From NCBI GenBank assembly GCA_031262405.1, contig JAISHS010000028.1, positions 1 through 64,000 of the forward strand: a stretch of 64,000 bases of DNA, read 5' to 3'. The position numbers and the translations under genes were made by a program. Positions 9,677 through 18,800 of the stretch are shown piece by piece (positions within the stretch are counted from its first letter, which is position 1; each line of letters opens with the position of its first letter). Source of the DNA: Oscillospiraceae bacterium (GTDB lineage Bacteria > Bacillota > Clostridia > Oscillospirales > Oscillospiraceae). The notes beneath the pieces are model-generated. The model saw nothing but the letters and a program-made list of their open reading frames with translations. It had not been told where the DNA came from and did no database searches.

Positions 9677-10218
9677 ATTAATCCCTCACTGTCAAGCATT
9701 TTTTTGAGACGGGCTCGCATTCGGAAAAGCAGAGATGTTATTTTGCTCTCGCTGCAGCCATATTCGGCGGCGACGTCGCGTATATCGCGAAGCTGCCAGT
9801 AGCGTTTTACAAAAATGTCGGCGTTCTCCGGCGGCTCTTTGCGCAGGAAAACGTTTATCACGCGGGTAATTTCCCCCTCGTCGGCGGTGATGGCGGCAAG
9901 CTCGCCCAGCTCATCAAGTGCGATTTCAACAGCGCCGCCGCCGCGCTTTTCGGCGTGCGCTAAATCATATCGGTCGAGCGCGAGATTGCGGGTAATCTTT
10001 CCGAGAAAGGCGCCGAGCCTATTTGGGCGCGCCGGCGGAATGGCGTTCCACGCGCGAAGCAGGGCATCGTTTACGCACTCGTCCGCGTCGTGTTCGTCAT
10101 TGAGTATGCGCCTCGCGATGGCGCGGCAGTATGCGCCGAAGCGCGTCTGACACTCGGTCAGAGCGTCCTCTGACCGCCGCCAAAATAGGTCAACAATGGC
10201 GTCGTCGTCCATATGCAC
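9673..10218 (-). CDS. RNA polymerase sigma-70 family (ECF) sigma factor
   Basis: Region 2 (DADECVNDALLRAWNAIPP) and region 4 (LRDIRDVAAEYGCSESKITSLLFRMRARLKKML). Confidence 0.92.
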   Translation of the reverse strand: MHMDDDAIVDLFWRRSEDALTECQTRFGAYCRAIARRILNDEHDADECVNDALLRAWNAIPPARPNRLGAFLGKITRNLALDRYDLAHAEKRGGGAVEIALDELGELAAITADEGEITRVINVFLRKEPPENADIFVKRYWQLRDIRDVAAEYGCSESKITSLLFRMRARLKKMLDSEGLM

Positions 10219-10473
10219 CTCCGGAAATTCCGTCTCCTATCTCTATAGACGGTTTTTTTCGAGAAAGCTTCCGTGAGTTTGAAAAATTATTTTCAAATTT
10301 TAGCTGAAAAATTTCTGCTGACAATTTCAAAGGTTCATGCTATACTGGGAAAGTGCATAATAAATACCCGTGGGGTATCCGCGCGATTTATTAAGCGCTT
10401 TCCTAGTTTTACCAAAGAAACTGATGACACCGGCACAGATTTTCAGACGCCGGGGCTTGGGGGTGAGGCCGGC

Positions 10474-11139
10474 GTGACAACAATTCTTCTGCTTGACGGC
10501 GACCATGAGATTTTGAAAGCTGTTTCCCAAAAGCTCACCGCCGAAGGCTACAGGGTGTTTTCCGCCGACAGCTTGCGTGCCGCGCGGCGCCTTATGACCA
10601 GGGCTGCGCCGAGCGCAATCATTCTCGAGCGCCGTCTGCCGGACGGCTCGGGTCTCGAGCTCCTTTATGAGGTCAAACAAAAACTCAGCATTCCGGTTAT
10701 TTTCTATACAACACAGGGCGAGGTGGAGGATATTTGCTCGGGGCTGCGCGCCGGAGCGAACGACTACCTAATAAAACCGCTCGACCTTGACCTCTTTGCC
10801 GCGCGGCTTGCGGCGCTGCTGCTTACATATCAGGGGGGCAGGGAGGCTTTCTATTTACCCCCGCTCCGATTAAATCTCCTGCGGCAGGTCGCCTTTGCGG
10901 ATGACGCCGACCTGCTGCTCACACCAAAGGAGTTTTCGCTTCTATACCTGCTCGCCAGAAATCGCGGAGAGACCCTCAGCCGCGAGGAGCTTTCGCTGGC
11001 TGTCTGGGGCATAGATGAGGATGTCGGCAACACGCTCGACAAAAACATCTCCCGCCTTAAAAAGAAGCTGGCAATAGCGACGGAGGCTGTTATAATCGAC
11101 ACCTCATACAACGGCGGCTATTCAATCACAATTCTATAG
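10474..11139 (+). CDS. OmpR/PhoB-type response regulator (no adjacent histidine kinase)
   Basis: Receiver domain and winged helix (FSLLYLLARNRGETLSREELSLAVWG); GTG start at 10474 fits domain start better than ORF start 10273. Confidence 0.88.
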   Translation: MTTILLLDGDHEILKAVSQKLTAEGYRVFSADSLRAARRLMTRAAPSAIILERRLPDGSGLELLYEVKQKLSIPVIFYTTQGEVEDICSGLRAGANDYLIKPLDLDLFAARLAALLLTYQGGREAFYLPPLRLNLLRQVAFADDADLLLTPKEFSLLYLLARNRGETLSREELSLAVWGIDEDVGNTLDKNISRLKKKLAIATEAVIIDTSYNGGYSITIL

Positions 11140-11148
11140 GGGAGCACC

Positions 11149-11171
11149 GGATGAATCGCGGCGATTCATCC
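11149..11171. repeat. Hairpin GGATGAATCG-CGG-CGATTCATCC in the RR-STAS intergenic gap
   Basis: Perfect 10-bp arms. Confidence 0.6.
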
Positions 11172-11210
11172 CCCCGTGAAAATACCTGCAATAACTGTGG
11201 AGGATTATAT

Positions 11211-11510
11211 ATGAATATCGAAAAATCATCGGCAGACGGCGTGTGCCTTATGACTCTGCGCGGGCGTCTCGACACTAACAACGCCCCCAAATTGCTCGCT
11301 GAGCTGGAAACGGAAATCGAAAGGTATAAAAATGTCACACTGGACTTTGCGGAGATGGAATATGTCGCGAGCGCCGGACTGCGCGCTCTGCTCGCTGGAG
11401 AGGAGCTGGCAAGGCTCGCCGGCGGCCTTCTCTCGGTTAAGAACGTATCCCCGGAGATAATGGAGATCTTCGATATGACCGGGTTCACGGAGATACTCAA
11501 CATATTATAG
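11211..11510 (+). CDS. STAS-domain anti-sigma factor antagonist
   Basis: LRGRLDTNNAPKL ... VTLDFAEMEYVASAGLRALL. Confidence 0.9.
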   Translation: MNIEKSSADGVCLMTLRGRLDTNNAPKLLAELETEIERYKNVTLDFAEMEYVASAGLRALLAGEELARLAGGLLSVKNVSPEIMEIFDMTGFTEILNIL

Positions 11511-11568
11511 GAAGCTCTGATAAACTGCGCGCTTTTTTCAGACCTTCTCGGGAAATAAAAGGTGAACC

Positions 11569-13356
11569 ATGATACGCAAACAAATTACCGCCGCATTTTT
11601 AATTGTCAGCCTAATCTCACTGCTAATCAGCGGCGTAATATCGTTTTTCTCGCTTTCAAATGTGCGCTCTATTACGGAATCTGCAATTGTCGAAACCGCT
11701 CATGAGCACCTGCAAACGCTGGCAAACGAGACCAGCCGCACGATAGACCGCAGACTCAAAAAATATGGCGATGAGCTTTTGCTGATGGCGCATTACGTCG
11801 CGGGAATCTATCAAAGCCCCGGCGATTACCCGCAGGTATCCGTGCCCCACGCGCGGCAGGTACACACCGATGAGCCGACTCTGCACTATTATATGGACGC
11901 CGGCGCGAAGGAAAACCCCGAAAAAATTCAGCTGCTTGGCAACGCCGAGAGAGTCTTCGCCGCGATGATAGAGATTTTCCCCGAAATCTCGTCTATCTAT
12001 CTTGTCGACGCCGAGGGTATCAATTTGGACTATGACGCCGCCGCCATTTCAAAGCTTCGAATGCTTAAAAACGGCTTCGTGGCAACGCAGCGCGATTGGT
12101 ACACAAACGCCAGAGACACAGGCGCGCTTGTCATCTCCGACGTCTATAACGACGCCGGAGGCCGGGGGCTTACAGTAACCTTCAGCGCCCCCATCTATGC
12201 CGACGGCAGCTTCATGGGGGTACTGGGTCTCAATATCCCGATGGACGCCCTAAACGAAAAAATCGCCTCCGTAGCCGTGGGCGAGAGCGGCAAGGCGGAG
12301 CTTCTTACAGACGGCGGCGTTCCGACGGCGCAGGAGGGCTTTCTTGCCGCGACCGCCCGCCTCACGCTCACCGATTGGACGGTGCGCTATTCGGTCCCGG
12401 AGTCGGAGGTCACAGAGCCCGTATCGGCGGTGGACAGCCGAATTTTCCGCTCGATTATGCTCTTCGTGGCGCTGCTTGCGGCAATTGTCGCCATAACGAC
12501 CCTCGCGGCAAGCGCCTTTGCCAAGCGCATCGCCGTCCCCTTGACCGCCACTGCCGTCGAGAAGGAGCGCATAAGCGCGGAGCTGGGCGTGGCCACCAAT
12601 ATTCAGGCGAGTATGCTGCCGCACATTTTCCCGGCCTTCCCGCACAGAAAAGATATCGAGCTCTTCGGCCTGATGGAGCCCGCTAAAGAAGTGGGCGGAG
12701 ATTTCTATGATTTCTTCTTTGTCGACGAGAACCGCTTGGCGCTCATAATTGCCGACGTTTCCGGCAAAGGCGTCCCCGCCGCGCTCTTCATGGTGATCGC
12801 GAAAACCCTGCTTAAAAACTACGCCCAGATGGGCAAGCCGCCGAAGGAAGTCTTTGAAACGGTGAACAATATCCTGCGCGACAATAACTCCGAGCGGCTC
12901 TTCGTAACCTGCTTCATGGGCTACCTCGATTTGACCACCGGGGAGCTTATCTCGGTCAACGCTGGACACAATCCTCCGCTGCTACGCCGCGACGGCAAGT
13001 GGGAATTTTACAAGACCCGCCGCAGTCTCGTCTTAGCCGGACGCAACGACACAAAATATACCGAGAGCGTGGTTACCCTCAGAGCCGGCGACGAGCTTTT
13101 CCTCTACACAGACGGCATCACCGAGGCAAACGACCGGCAGCTTGCGCTCTTCGGCGAAAAGCGGCTGCTTGAAGCGGCAAACGCCAAGAGCGCGCTTGAG
13201 CCGCATGACTTCTGCAATGCAATCCGAGCCGATGTTTCGGCCTTTTCCGACGGCGCGGAACAGGCGGACGATATCACGATGCTGATGATTAAATATATCG
13301 GTAAACAAGAGGCCGACAAAACAAAAACTGACGATTTTGACAGAATTGAGAAATAG
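11569..13356 (+). CDS. Membrane sensor SpoIIE-type PP2C serine phosphatase (Cache/dCache sensor)
   Basis: N-terminal TM + Cache-like region, second TM, EVGGDFYDFFFVDENRLALIIADVSGKGVPAALFM and DELFLYTDGITEA phosphatase motifs. Confidence 0.93.
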   Translation: MIRKQITAAFLIVSLISLLISGVISFFSLSNVRSITESAIVETAHEHLQTLANETSRTIDRRLKKYGDELLLMAHYVAGIYQSPGDYPQVSVPHARQVHTDEPTLHYYMDAGAKENPEKIQLLGNAERVFAAMIEIFPEISSIYLVDAEGINLDYDAAAISKLRMLKNGFVATQRDWYTNARDTGALVISDVYNDAGGRGLTVTFSAPIYADGSFMGVLGLNIPMDALNEKIASVAVGESGKAELLTDGGVPTAQEGFLAATARLTLTDWTVRYSVPESEVTEPVSAVDSRIFRSIMLFVALLAAIVAITTLAASAFAKRIAVPLTATAVEKERISAELGVATNIQASMLPHIFPAFPHRKDIELFGLMEPAKEVGGDFYDFFFVDENRLALIIADVSGKGVPAALFMVIAKTLLKNYAQMGKPPKEVFETVNNILRDNNSERLFVTCFMGYLDLTTGELISVNAGHNPPLLRRDGKWEFYKTRRSLVLAGRNDTKYTESVVTLRAGDELFLYTDGITEANDRQLALFGEKRLLEAANAKSALEPHDFCNAIRADVSAFSDGAEQADDITMLMIKYIGKQEADKTKTDDFDRIEK

Positions 13357-13413
13357 CGCGCGTATCTATGCTATAACTTCATTAGGCTCACTCATGTGAA
13401 AGGAGCTTCCTCC

Positions 13414-13623
13414 ATGGATAACAAAAAAAAGCTGGATTTAGAAGAACTGGACTATATTGTCGGCGGATTTTCAAACTCAAACCCGGGCAGGGCAGACGAA
13501 GACTGTTTAGAACCTAAGCCCTGCACAGATTGTGTTAACCGACTGTGCCCCCAGCTGTTCTGCACCCCAAAGCAGGGTCAGAACGTCTATATCTGCCTCA
13601 AACACAAAACGAAGCTGAGTTAA
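13414..13623 (+). CDS. Small double-glycine-leader Cys-rich peptide (putative exported/RiPP-like precursor 1)
   Basis: Leader LDLEELDYIVGG followed by ~50-aa tail with 6 Cys; AAAGGAG RBS upstream of ATG 13414. Confidence 0.6.
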   Translation: MDNKKKLDLEELDYIVGGFSNSNPGRADEDCLEPKPCTDCVNRLCPQLFCTPKQGQNVYICLKHKTKLS

Positions 13624-13654
13624 TCGGAGCTTCCCAAAAAAGGAGTAGAAAGCT

Positions 13655-13981
13655 ATGGACAAACACGAATTATCAAATGCCGCGAACGCGCAAAAGGACC
13701 CCGAGCTTCTCGCGGACGAGGAGCTGGACGCCGCCTCGGGCGGCGGCTGCTGCGAAGATAAAAGACCCAAGCGTTGGACAGAGTCTGAAGTTTATTGTCC
13801 GCGCGGTCTCCGTCCGCAGGACTATGGTTATCATAATCTGAATACTCCTCTCGTAGACAAATGCTACGAAGGAACACTCTGTAAGTGGGCAACCGGCAAC
13901 AATTGGACTAGAGACAGATGCACCTGGGACGTCTGGGACGCCCTTGATACATTGAATGGTAAACCCCACCCGGGGTATTAA
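13655..13981 (+). CDS. Small double-glycine-leader Cys-rich peptide (putative exported/RiPP-like precursor 2)
   Basis: Leader LLADEELDAASGG followed by a tail with 6 Cys; AAAGGAG RBS. Confidence 0.65.
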   Translation: MDKHELSNAANAQKDPELLADEELDAASGGGCCEDKRPKRWTESEVYCPRGLRPQDYGYHNLNTPLVDKCYEGTLCKWATGNNWTRDRCTWDVWDALDTLNGKPHPGY

Positions 13982-13996
13982 GAACCGCACACTATT

Positions 13997-14026
13997 TCGA
14001 GCCGAACCCGGCGCGGGTTCGGCTCG
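13997..14026. terminator. Rho-independent terminator after the peptide genes
   Basis: TCGAGCCGAACCCG-GCG-CGGGTTCGGCTCGA followed by TTTTC. Confidence 0.85.
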
Positions 14027-14052
14027 ATTTTCAATATTGTGTTTGGCAATTG

Positions 14053-15132
14053 TCAGCTGTTAATCGCCAATTGCTTCAGGTGCTCCGCCACTAGCTTGTG
14101 CATTCCCTCAAAATCGACAAAGGGATTATAAATCCTCTCGATCAAATCATGAAGGCGCTTCGTCTGACCCAGCGCGTCTATGGCCTCGGCCTTGAGCGTG
14201 GTTACCAGCTTGTCGCAGCGAGCCAGCTCGCCCTTCTTCTCCTTGCGCGCGCTGCCCTCGCCCTTGGCGTCGAGATAAATCCTCCGGCTCGGTATACCCG
14301 CCGTCAGCGCGGAATTAGTAAGCGAAAAGCCCAGCTCCAGCGTGGGAATAAAAACCGCCTCAAGCTTCTCCGGCGTCAGAGGATCCGCCGCCGCTATTAC
14401 CTTAAAGCCGGAGTCCCGCGCGGCAATCGCTGTTTTTTCCAAAAGAAGCGCGCCCAGTCCGAGACGGCTGTCGAAGAGATAAACCCTCTTGCACAGAGCC
14501 TTCGCCGTATCCGCAAAGGAATATTCGCCCTTCCAGGTGATAGCGCTTAGGAAACGGCGCGAAATCACGCCGCCGCGGCGCAGTCTGGTGCCCAGCTCAC
14601 GCCGCAAAATGCCGTCCAGCCGTTTTTCGGCAAGGGCGGCCTCGTCTTTGTCTGTCAGCGCACCGAGCCAGCCGCGTTTTAATGCTCCGGCGGCGGCAAG
14701 CAGCGCATAGACCTTTTTATATTCCTCGTGTATGCGCTCATTTAGCTTAAGTAGCTGTGACGAGTGCTTTTCAATGCCCTCAAGGTCATAGAAGCGCCCG
14801 ATGTCCAGATAGCTGGAATCCACAGCGGCAAGGTGTACGTCTGCTATATGCGGCGCGGTGCCGTCCATATAGCCGGTTTTCAGTTCTTCAATAAAAATAC
14901 CGTCGAGCGAGTCGGGATCTCCGCTGCAGGCAAAATACTCAACAGCGAAGCCGGCGCCTTCGGCGGCGGAGGCAATTAGACGCATGAAGCTGCTCTTTCC
15001 GCAGCCCGCGCCACCCTTTATAACCCAGAAAAAGCTGTTCTGAGGCATATGAGTCAATCTTTCATTAAGAGGGTAAAATCCGTCGGCGGTGTTGCCGCCT
15101 AGGAAGAAATGTTGGCTTTGCCGGCCGTTCAT
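14053..15132 (-). CDS. P-loop ATPase-like conserved protein (PRK06851-type)
   Basis: Walker A IKGGAGCGKSSFMRLIA; overall similarity recalled to the PRK06851 family. Confidence 0.7.
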   Translation of the reverse strand: MNGRQSQHFFLGGNTADGFYPLNERLTHMPQNSFFWVIKGGAGCGKSSFMRLIASAAEGAGFAVEYFACSGDPDSLDGIFIEELKTGYMDGTAPHIADVHLAAVDSSYLDIGRFYDLEGIEKHSSQLLKLNERIHEEYKKVYALLAAAGALKRGWLGALTDKDEAALAEKRLDGILRRELGTRLRRGGVISRRFLSAITWKGEYSFADTAKALCKRVYLFDSRLGLGALLLEKTAIAARDSGFKVIAAADPLTPEKLEAVFIPTLELGFSLTNSALTAGIPSRRIYLDAKGEGSARKEKKGELARCDKLVTTLKAEAIDALGQTKRLHDLIERIYNPFVDFEGMHKLVAEHLKQLAINS

Positions 15133-15244
15133 TACATCAGTCCTTTCGCATTTCTTTCAACACACAATATGCGAAAAAACCGTCTCTGGTGCGGCTGTCA
15201 AGACCGAAAAATCGGTATCTCAACGCTGCTCAGAAACCAAAAAA

Positions 15245-15279
15245 CCCGCCGTCCGTGAAAATCGGCGGCGGGCTTTTTT
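15245..15279. terminator. Bidirectional terminator
   Basis: CCCGCCG-N14-CGGCGGG flanked by A4 and T6. Confidence 0.7.
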
Positions 15280-15314
15280 GCTCAAATAAGATTAAATACT
15301 TTTTACGCCAAGGC

Positions 15315-15776
15315 TCAGACGTGTTCGTGGCGATGCTGCCGCTCGCTCAGTGCGCTTCTATACTGCAAAAGCCCAACGAGATAGAGCGCGGGAACAAGCA
15401 GCCCCAGAAGAATATTGGCTACGGCCGCTCCGGAGAAGCCCGCATACATGCCGGTTGTCTGCGCTAAGTTATAGATGCTGTAAACCAGTGAGAAGATGAT
15501 CATAAGCACTATTAAGGTCATAGCGGTTCTAAAGCTATCCTCGCCCGGCTCGTTAGAAGTCTTTACACCGACTATTCCGGCGGCAAGCTGAATTGCCGCG
15601 ATTATAAACGGAACTATCAGGATAAAAGCCCCGACAACGGCTCCGGCGGCGGCTCCGATTGCGCCGAAAAGAACGTTCAGCGCGCCTCCTATAATAAGAA
15701 GTATCGAGCAAACCTTGAGCAGTTTCTGTCCTTTCATTTCATTTTCCTCCATATAATAAAATACAGTTTCCCGCAT
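15315..15776 (-). CDS. Hypothetical multi-pass (about 4 TM) membrane protein
   Basis: Hydrophobic segments throughout; no recognised family. Confidence 0.65.
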   Translation of the reverse strand: MRETVFYYMEENEMKGQKLLKVCSILLIIGGALNVLFGAIGAAAGAVVGAFILIVPFIIAAIQLAAGIVGVKTSNEPGEDSFRTAMTLIVLMIIFSLVYSIYNLAQTTGMYAGFSGAAVANILLGLLVPALYLVGLLQYRSALSERQHRHEHV

Positions 15777-15833
15777 ATATTATGTGGAGTAGAAGCGATA
15801 TTACTATGGAAAATGTTTCAAAAAATCATGTAA

Positions 15834-18800
15834 TTATACAATTACCGTTCCCTCATAAACCAGATTCGCGTTACCGGTCAAAAACACAGCCTTGTCCGTG
15901 TAATTGACAATCAGCTCGCCGCCGCGCACCTTAACCGTGACGTCAACGCCCTTGTCGCAAAAGCCGTTCTCGACCGCCGCGACCACGGCGGCGCAGGCGC
16001 CGGTGCCGCAGGCAAGGGTTTCGCCGTTGCCGCGCTCCCAGACCCGCATTTTAAGCGTATTGCGGTTTACGACGCGGACAAACTCCGTGTTAACTCGCTC
16101 GGGGAAAAGCTCGTCGTGCTCAAATTGCAAGCCTTCTTCGGCTACCTGTACGCGGTCAACCCGCTCCACAAAGACAACGCAGTGGGGATTGCCCATGTTC
16201 ACACAGTTGATAGTATATTCCTTATCGCCGATTTTAACAGATCTGTTTATAACACGCTCTCCCTCGAGTTTTATCGGAATGCTCTCCGGTGTCAGCCGCG
16301 CCCTGCCCATATTGACGCGCACAGAGCGCACCTGTCCGCCGAAGGAATAGAGCGTCAGGTCTTTAATGCCGCTTTTGGTCTCGATTTTCATCTCCATTTT
16401 CGGGACAATCCCCTTGTCATAGAGATATTTCCCTACGCAGCGAATGCTGTTGCCCGCCATACCGCCCTCGGAGCCGTCCTGGTTGATTATGCGCATCTTC
16501 GCGTCCGCGCGCGGATCGGTGGGGCTTTCGATGAGAACAAGCCCATCGCCGCCGATGCCGAGGCTGCGGCTGGTGAGACTAATCGCCAGCGACTCGGGCG
16601 AGGTTATCTCGCCGGAGAAATTTTCAAAGAAAATATAGTCGTCGCCGGTGCCCTGCATCTTGGAAAATCGAAGCCTGTCGCGCTCGGTGCGCAGATGCGC
16701 TATGTCCACAAGCTCCGTGTTCCACTCGGTATAGCGGCTGGCAAGCATGTCCGCGAGGGCGCTTGCCGTATCGAGCGAGGTAAAGCAGGGGATAGACAGC
16801 TGCAAGGCCCGCCGCGAGAGCCGGATGAAATCATTTATATATTCCGGCTGAGTGTTTCCCGTCATTATAATATAGTTAATCTTGCCGCCCTCGAGAAGCT
16901 CCATTACCTTAGTGTCCATGGATAGCTTGCCGACGGCAATTACGTCCAGCCCCGCGCCCTCTATCTCACGGGCATTGCCCCGCGTGGCATAGAGCGTAAA
17001 GCCCAGCTCTTGGAATTTTCGTGCGATGTCCAAAATCTCAAGTCTGTCCGGCTTGTTTACGCTTATGAGCACCCCCGCGTCCTGCCCCTTGAGGGGAGAG
17101 GTGAGCTTAAACCCGGCGGAGGTCAGCCCCTTAAAGAGCGCCTCCTCAAGATTTTTACCCACGCCCAGAACCTCTCCGGTGGATTTCATCTCGGGACTGA
17201 GCGCAGAGTTTACCCCCAGCAGCTTCTCAAAGGAAAACACCGGCACCTTCACCGCTACATAGGGCGGCTGCTTGTACAGTCCCGTGCCATAGGGCAAATC
17301 GCTCAGAGACTGCCCCACCATAACCTTTGTCGCTATGTCCACCATCGGAAGCCCAGTCACCTTGCTGATATAGGGCACGGTGCGCGAGGCGCGGGGGTTA
17401 ACCTCTATCACATAAAGCTCGCCCTCATAGATGAGAAACTGTATGTTGACAAGCCCGCGCGTGTTCATCGCAAGCGAGAGCTTCGTCGAAACGTCAATAA
17501 TCTGCGTGAGCAGGGCGTCGGGAATACTATAGGGCGGATAGACGGCAATGCTGTCCCCGCTGTGCACCCCCGCGCGCTCAATGTGCTGCATGATGCCCGG
17601 AATCAAAACGTCCGTCCCGTCACAAATTATGTCAACCTCAAGCTCCGTCCCCATCAGATATTTATCAACCAGCACGGGGTTGTCAATGCCCTGTGCGAGA
17701 ATGATTTGCATATACTGGCGGACATTTTCATCCGTGTGGGCAATCGTCATGTTCTGCCCGCCAATCACATAGCTCGGACGCAGCAGAACCGGATAACCCA
17801 GCTCGTGCGACGCACCGAGAGCTTCATCCAGAGTAAGTGCGGACAGCCCGCGCGGCCTGTGAATGTTAAAGGTCTCAAGCAGCTCGTCAAAGCGGGAGCG
17901 ATCCTCCGCGAGGTCAATGCTCTGTGCGCTCGTACCCAGAATGCGGATTCCCGCCCTGTCCAGCCCGTGGGTGAGATTAATTGCCGTCTGCCCGCCGAAG
18001 GCGACGACAACGCCGTAGGGTCGCTCCACCGCGATGACATTCATCACGTCCTCGGGGGTCAGCGGCTCGAAATAAAGCCTGTCCGCCGTGTCGAAATCCG
18101 TGGAAACCGTCTCGGGGTTGTTGTTGATGATAGCCACCTCAAAGCCCAGCGCTTTCAGGGATTTCACGCAGTGAACGCTGCTGTAGTCAAACTCAATTCC
18201 CTGACCGATGCGAATCGGTCCGCTGCCGAGCACGATAATCCGGCGGCTGCCCTCCTTTATAAAGGGGCGCGCCTCGCAGTGCTCGTCGTAGCTTGCGTAA
18301 AAATACGGCGTCTGCGCGGAAAACTCCGCCGCGCAGGTATCCACCATCTTATACACACACCTCGCCGGTTTATCGACCTTCCCGCCCGAGAGCCGCTCGA
18401 GAGCGGCGTCGGTATAGGAATAATATTTGCCTTTCTTATAGTTTTCGTCCGTCAGTCCCTCGAGAGCGAGGCAATTTTCAAAGTCCGCAAGGTTTTTGAG
18501 CTTTCCGAGGAAAAATCGGTCAATCCTCGTAATCGCGTGAATCTCCTGCTCGGAAATTCCCCGCTTGAGCGCGGAGAAAACAGTAAAGAGCCTCCTGTCG
18601 TCCGGCCTGCCTAGCGCAGAAATTATGTCAACCTCGTCCTCCTTGGGATTGAGCGTATCCATACCCAGCTCCGCGCCGCGCACGGCCTTCATAATCGCCG
18701 CTTCAAAGCTCGTCGCGATGCTCATGACCTCGCCCGTCGCCTTCATCTGCGTGCCGAGCGTTCTTTCCGCGCGGACAAATTTATCAAAGGGCCACTTCGG

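Noticed and set aside
12250-12969. 239-aa minus-strand ORF
   Set aside because: Antisense to the SpoIIE phosphatase gene; codon-bias shadow ORF.
17010-18614. 534-aa plus-strand ORF
   Set aside because: Antisense shadow of carB; Arg/His-rich composition, no domain motifs; the opposite strand has clear CarB motifs.
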